From Heliophilum fasciatum (lineage in GTDB: Bacteria; Bacillota; Desulfitobacteriia; Heliobacteriales; Heliobacteriaceae), in NCBI RefSeq assembly GCF_004341395.1, contig NZ_SLXT01000007.1:62001-126000 (forward strand): a stretch of DNA of 64,000 nt, given 5' to 3'. Under the pieces are notes generated by a model, which did no database searches, had not been told where the DNA came from, and saw nothing but the letters and a program-made list of their open reading frames with translations. This document shows positions 60,874-64,000 of this stretch, in pieces. Position numbers and translations under genes: made by a program. Positions within the stretch are counted from its first letter, which is position 1, and the number at the start of each line of letters is the position of its first letter.

Positions 60874-62373
60874 ATGGCTTTTGTTGAATATGTAAATGAA
60901 AAGGCGAACCCGCGGCGCGACGACCGTCTGCGCACTTGCCATGCCTACGGGGGAACGGCCTGTGGATTGGTGAAGGATTCCCAGGGGGGATGCTTGGTTA
61001 ATAAAGACCGTTCGTTCAGCCAGACTTTTGGTTGCCAGATGAGCCTTTCCATGTTCATGCTGCAGACGATTCCCGATACGGTAAGCATCTTGCACGGGCC
61101 TGTTGGCTGCGGTGGGGCTAGTCCCGGCCGTGACTACCGGGTGCGCGAGGGGAACCGGGCGCGAGGGTTAAAGGAACAACGGGTGATCTGGTACAATACC
61201 AACTTAAATGAAAGTGACGTGATCAATGGCGGCGAAGATTCCTTAGAAAAGACCATTTTAGCCATTGAAGAGCGGCACCATCCCAAAGCGATTTTTATCG
61301 TTTCCACTTGTGTTCCCGGCATCATTGGGGATGATGTGGACGCATTGGCCGCGCAATTGCAGGAGCGGGTGAAGGCGAAGCTCATTCCGCTGCACTGCGA
61401 AGGGTTCAAAACCAAAATCGTGGCTACAGCCTATGATGCGGTGTACCACGGGATTGCCCGCCATTTGATCGATGATCAAGAAGATGCGCCAGCGGAGGCA
61501 GCCGGTGCGGCTCAAGGGCAAGCAGACGGTCTGATCCCGGTCAATGTGTTTAACTTCAGTTCCATGGGGCGTATCGATGAAGTGGAACTGGCCCGTCTGT
61601 TAAAGGGAATTGGCTTGGAGGCTAATTTCTTCCCCAATTATGTCCACCCCGATGCCTTCAATCATCTCAAAAAGGCAGCGCTGAATATCAGTGTTTGCGC
61701 CACCCATGATGATTATTTCCTGGAATACTTGAAAGAAAAGTTCGGCACCCCTTATCTGATCGGCACGATGCCGATCGGCAGCCGGAACACCTCGGAATGG
61801 TTACTGGCCATTGCCGGGAAACTGGGCAAAGAAGAAGTAGCCCAGCAGTTTATCACTGCCGAGACTAAAGAATTGGAAGCGGCGCTGGCGCCGTACCAGG
61901 AACGGTTCCAAGGCAAACGGGTCTATATCAGCGGCGGTGAGATTCGTGTACCGGCGACGGGTATGCTGATGCAAGAACTTGGCTTCAAGGTTATTGGTCT
62001 TCGTGCCCACCACTACGATGAGTTCGGCGATGATCTTTATCTCAAAGTGGCGGAAAATGATCCGGATATGGAAGTCAACGTGGCAACGACGCAGCCTTTT
62101 GAATTGGTCAACTTGCTGAATCGCGCCAAGCCGGATTTGTACATCGGGCACGCGGGCAGTAATGTCTATGCCGCCAAGCTGGGGATTCCGGGCTTCCCCT
62201 TGTTCAATACGCCGAAGAGTTATTACGGATATCGCGGCGCTTATGAGGTGGCATTGCAGGTCGATCGGTTGCTCCGAAATCAGGCTTATCAGCGCAAGCT
62301 GAAAGAACATACGCGCAATCCTTATCATGAATCATGGTATCAACAAGATCCCTATCATTACATTACAGGCTGA
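60874..62373 (+). CDS. Nitrogenase-like component 1 alpha subunit (NifD-like, set 2)
   Basis: In this 499-residue protein the P-cluster ligands are C54 (TFGCQMSL), C79 (HGPVGCGG) and C146 (STCVPGIIGDD). The cofactor cysteine is C275 (ISVCATHDDY). The residue matching NifD His442 is Tyr451 in SYYGYRGAYE. An N-terminal extension of about 25 residues contains three more cysteines (C22, C30, C40: RTCHAYGGTACGLVKD) not seen in set 1 and suggestive of an extra metal site or a docking element. A short Ala/Gln-rich loop lies at about 206-220. It pairs with the preceding NifK-like subunit (3-base gap). Confidence 0.9.
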   Translation: MAFVEYVNEKANPRRDDRLRTCHAYGGTACGLVKDSQGGCLVNKDRSFSQTFGCQMSLSMFMLQTIPDTVSILHGPVGCGGASPGRDYRVREGNRARGLKEQRVIWYNTNLNESDVINGGEDSLEKTILAIEERHHPKAIFIVSTCVPGIIGDDVDALAAQLQERVKAKLIPLHCEGFKTKIVATAYDAVYHGIARHLIDDQEDAPAEAAGAAQGQADGLIPVNVFNFSSMGRIDEVELARLLKGIGLEANFFPNYVHPDAFNHLKKAALNISVCATHDDYFLEYLKEKFGTPYLIGTMPIGSRNTSEWLLAIAGKLGKEEVAQQFITAETKELEAALAPYQERFQGKRVYISGGEIRVPATGMLMQELGFKVIGLRAHHYDEFGDDLYLKVAENDPDMEVNVATTQPFELVNLLNRAKPDLYIGHAGSNVYAAKLGIPGFPLFNTPKSYYGYRGAYEVALQVDRLLRNQAYQRKLKEHTRNPYHESWYQQDPYHYITG

Positions 62374-62421
62374 TTTTCATGGGCGATGGCAGGAGCTTGT
62401 AGGGACAAGGAGGAGAAAAAA

Positions 62422-63510
62422 ATGTACGATGAGGCAAATTGGCCCGATCAGATGACGGCGAAAGAAAGAATGAGGGCACTGGCCCAAGGAAAGCCATTGG
62501 ACCGACTCCCCTGTAATTTTTTCATGTCTGACCATGTAGCCAATCTCATTGGCGCCAAAGTATCCGAATTGCACTTGTCGGCAGAAAAACTGGTGGAGGG
62601 TCATGTGACGGCCCATCACATCTATGATACCGAAGGAGTTTCGGTAGGGCCCGGTCTCGGCGGATTCGCCGAAGCCCTTGGCAGTAAACTGTTTTTCCCT
62701 GATCACGGGTCGCCGCATGTTCAAGAGTTTGCGATCAAGAAAAAGGAGGATCTTGATCGCTTATCCGTTCCCGACCCGGCAAAAGCAGGTCGATTTCCGA
62801 TTATCCTGGAAGCGGCCGAAATTCTTGCCCATAAGTTAGGTGATAAAATTCCTGTCACTGTGTCGATCATCGGACCCTTCAGCACGGCAGGCAACGTGCG
62901 GGGAACTGAAATACTTCTGCGGGATCTCTATCAAGATCCTGATTATGCCCACCGGTTATTGCGGTTGGTTACCGATACAACCATCGCTTTTATCAAAGAA
63001 GCGGCAAAAAAGGATGTTATTTTCAGTGTTGGTGATCCTACCTCGTCAGGCACGTTGATCAGTCCAAAGCAGTATCGGCAGTTTGCGTTTCCTTACTTAA
63101 AAGAAGTGATTGATGCGATCAAAGCAACGGGACGCCCGGCTCCGACACTGCACATCTGCGGCAATACGCGAAAGATTTGGACGGACATGGCTGATGCCGG
63201 TGCAGGCGTACTCAGCCTGGATGATGTAATTGATTTGGAAGATGCCAAGCGGGCTGTCGGGGACCGGGTGATCTTGATGGGCAATGTACGACCGACGGCG
63301 ACGATGTATTTGGGTACGCCGCAACAAGTGATCGAAAATGCCATCGAATGTATCCGCAAAGCTTATGACAGCCCGAAGGGATACATTTTAGCCCTTGGCT
63401 GCGGCTTGCCGATCGATACACAGCCGGAGAATCTTCATGCACTGCGCTATGCGGCAAAGAAATATGGACGATTTCCGCTGGAAATCGATCGGCTCCATGT
63501 AGCCAATTAA
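62422..63510 (+). CDS. UroD/MtaA-family methyltransferase
   Basis: This 362-residue protein belongs to the uroporphyrinogen-decarboxylase superfamily. It lacks the arginine-rich N-terminus of true HemE. Instead it shows the zinc motif of MtaA/MtbA-type methyltransferases: H-x-C in LHICGNTRKI and a later Cys in ALGCGLPIDTQPEN. It begins TAKERMRALAQGKPLDRLPC, characteristic of the methylcobamide:thiol methyltransferase group. Such enzymes move methyl groups between a corrinoid and a thiol. Here it follows the set-2 nitrogenase-like genes by 48 bases and likely shares their transcript, which suggests methylthio or methyl-transfer chemistry. No corrinoid protein is in the window. The ATG at 62422 follows AAGGAGGAG. 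Confidence 0.85.
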   Translation: MYDEANWPDQMTAKERMRALAQGKPLDRLPCNFFMSDHVANLIGAKVSELHLSAEKLVEGHVTAHHIYDTEGVSVGPGLGGFAEALGSKLFFPDHGSPHVQEFAIKKKEDLDRLSVPDPAKAGRFPIILEAAEILAHKLGDKIPVTVSIIGPFSTAGNVRGTEILLRDLYQDPDYAHRLLRLVTDTTIAFIKEAAKKDVIFSVGDPTSSGTLISPKQYRQFAFPYLKEVIDAIKATGRPAPTLHICGNTRKIWTDMADAGAGVLSLDDVIDLEDAKRAVGDRVILMGNVRPTATMYLGTPQQVIENAIECIRKAYDSPKGYILALGCGLPIDTQPENLHALRYAAKKYGRFPLEIDRLHVAN

Positions 63511-63523
63511 TCCACTGAAGCAT

Positions 63524-63556
63524 CGGAGGTCTGGTTTTAATACCAGCCTCCTTTTT
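63524..63556 (+). terminator. terminator of the second nitrogenase-like operon
   Basis: GGAGGTCTGGT/ACCAGCCTCC followed by TTTTT. Its sequence (CGGAGG-TCTGG-TTTTAATACCAG) closely resembles the terminator part of leader element C. Confidence 0.85.
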
Positions 63557-63560
63557 GCAT

Positions 63561-63612
63561 GAAAAAAGCCCCCTATCCCCGAAGGGAAAGGGAGCTTAGA
63601 TAGGGGGGGCTG
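63561..63612 (-). terminator. terminator of the minus-strand NifK-like gene
   Basis: On the minus strand AGCCCCCCCTATC pairs with GATAGGGGGCT and is followed by TTTTTTC. It lies just past the stop of the NifK-like gene entering from the right edge. Confidence 0.85.
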
Positions 63613-63620
63613 GATGAAGG

Positions 63621-64000
63621 TTATTGAAAGTCGCTCAGAATTACCGTATAAATATCTTCCAGCAGCCGCAAGGCACCACGGTAGCCGAAATAAGCACGAT
63701 CCAGTACCATCCGATCACTGACTGGAGCGGAAACGGACAGGTGATAACCATCCAGCTCTTCCGTGAAGGTCCGTTCCCAGGCGCTGCCGAAGATCAATGG
63801 CTTGCCGACAAAGGGAATCTTGCGGATTTCCTGCTGTGCCCAGCCGCCATCTTCGGTAAAGACGACAGGGACTTCATAACCGTCAATGATCTTTTGAAAC
63901 TCTTGGCGGATGTTCTCTTGATGTTCTTCTGGGGTACCGTCAATGATGAACTGCGTCTCCGGAAGCAGCCCCATATCATTGATCAAGTATTTGGCGATGC
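63621..64000 (-). CDS. Third nitrogenase-like NifK-like gene, C-terminal part (cut by window edge)
   Basis: 126 C-terminal codons are visible: IAKYLINDMGLLPETQFIID, DGGWAQQEIRKIPF, LIFGSAWERTF and the family tail DRAYFGYRGALRLLEDIYTV. They align with the same region of the set-1 protein (AKYLVNELGILPAKQYIIDD ... YRLVLNCGYAGYHGGLRAIEDIY, in parts). This shows a third component-1-like gene on the opposite strand. The P-cluster cysteines lie beyond the window, so whether it is intact is unknown. Its promoter and partner genes must be to the right. Confidence 0.88.
   Translation of the reverse strand, partial: IAKYLINDMGLLPETQFIIDGTPEEHQENIRQEFQKIIDGYEVPVVFTEDGGWAQQEIRKIPFVGKPLIFGSAWERTFTEELDGYHLSVSAPVSDRMVLDRAYFGYRGALRLLEDIYTVILSDFQ

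Noticed and set aside
59515-62373. Interpretation of set 2 as chlorophyllide or protochlorophyllide reductase (BchYZ/BchNB)
   Set aside because: No pigment genes nearby, retention of the cofactor-type cysteine in the alpha subunit, and association with NifB and a methyltransferase.
62422-63510. Haem biosynthesis uroporphyrinogen decarboxylase (hemE)
   Set aside because: Lacks the N-terminal Arg-rich substrate motif of HemE and has the zinc-thiol motif of MtaA-type methyltransferases.

Overview
The window is a chromosomal segment of moderate G+C from a bacterium that is most likely an anaerobic Bacillota, class Clostridia or a near relative. The evidence is a glmS ribozyme, a ydaO-type c-di-AMP riboswitch, a cdaA-cdaR pair, the small basic protein Sbp, SLH-anchored surface phosphatases, a B. 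subtilis-like Pho box, consistent GGAGG ribosome sites with GTG/TTG starts, and a Ni-Fe CO dehydrogenase. A heliobacterium or peptococcus-like organism would fit, but I cannot name the genus. No rRNA, tRNA or CRISPR array was seen.

Layout. (1) 1-4.9 kb is a leucine/isoleucine precursor operon: leuA tail, leuC, leuD, leuB, cimA. (2) 5.0-13.7 kb is cell-envelope housekeeping: sbp, cdaA-cdaR, an FAD protein, glmM and glmS. glmM carries an unusual insert, and glmS is preceded by the glmS ribozyme and a second hairpin. (3) 13.7-23.5 kb is an accessory island. It has an AT-rich block with a membrane protein, an IS21 remnant and a Septu-like ATPase/HNH pair, then a DNA methyltransferase with a PD-(D/E)XK-like partner, a TPR protein and two Rpn-like remnants. 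(4) 23.5-25.6 kb holds a riboswitch-controlled NlpC/P60 hydrolase, a BFD-like iron-sulfur protein and a nucleoside deaminase. (5) 26.0-34.9 kb is a complete Wadjet (JetABCD) anti-plasmid operon. (6) 35.2-43.9 kb holds an Rrf2 regulator with cooS, and two tandem alkaline phosphatases behind a Pho box, the second a 1450-residue multidomain SLH protein.

(7) From 43.9 kb to the right edge lies the most striking region, a nitrogenase-like and organosulfur superlocus. It contains a YezD-like tandem protein, a NifX/NafY-like protein, a sulfonate/nitrate-type ABC importer, a MacB/FtsX-type ABC pair, O-acetylhomoserine sulfhydrylase, a NifD-like/NifK-like pair, a NifH-like reductase, cysteine synthase, NifB, an iron-sulfur flavoprotein, a 91-residue unknown, a second NifK-like/NifD-like pair, a UroD/MtaA-like methyltransferase and the end of a third NifK-like gene on the minus strand. 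The P-cluster cysteines and the cofactor-ligand cysteine are retained, but the FeMo-cofactor histidine is not at its expected place. The neighbours are sulfur-amino-acid genes, so I infer reductive C-S bond chemistry (methylthio-alkane reductase-like) rather than N2 fixation. Transported organosulfur compounds would be cleaved by NifB-cofactor enzymes and the released thiol or sulfide captured by MetY and CysK.

Five transcription units in this region share a short leader: a consensus promoter, a motif close to CTGACCAG-N4/6-CTGGAGG, and then an intrinsic terminator that begins inside the motif. This looks like an attenuation or riboswitch-type element controlling the whole locus. I do not recognise it as a described family, and it is the best candidate for something new here.
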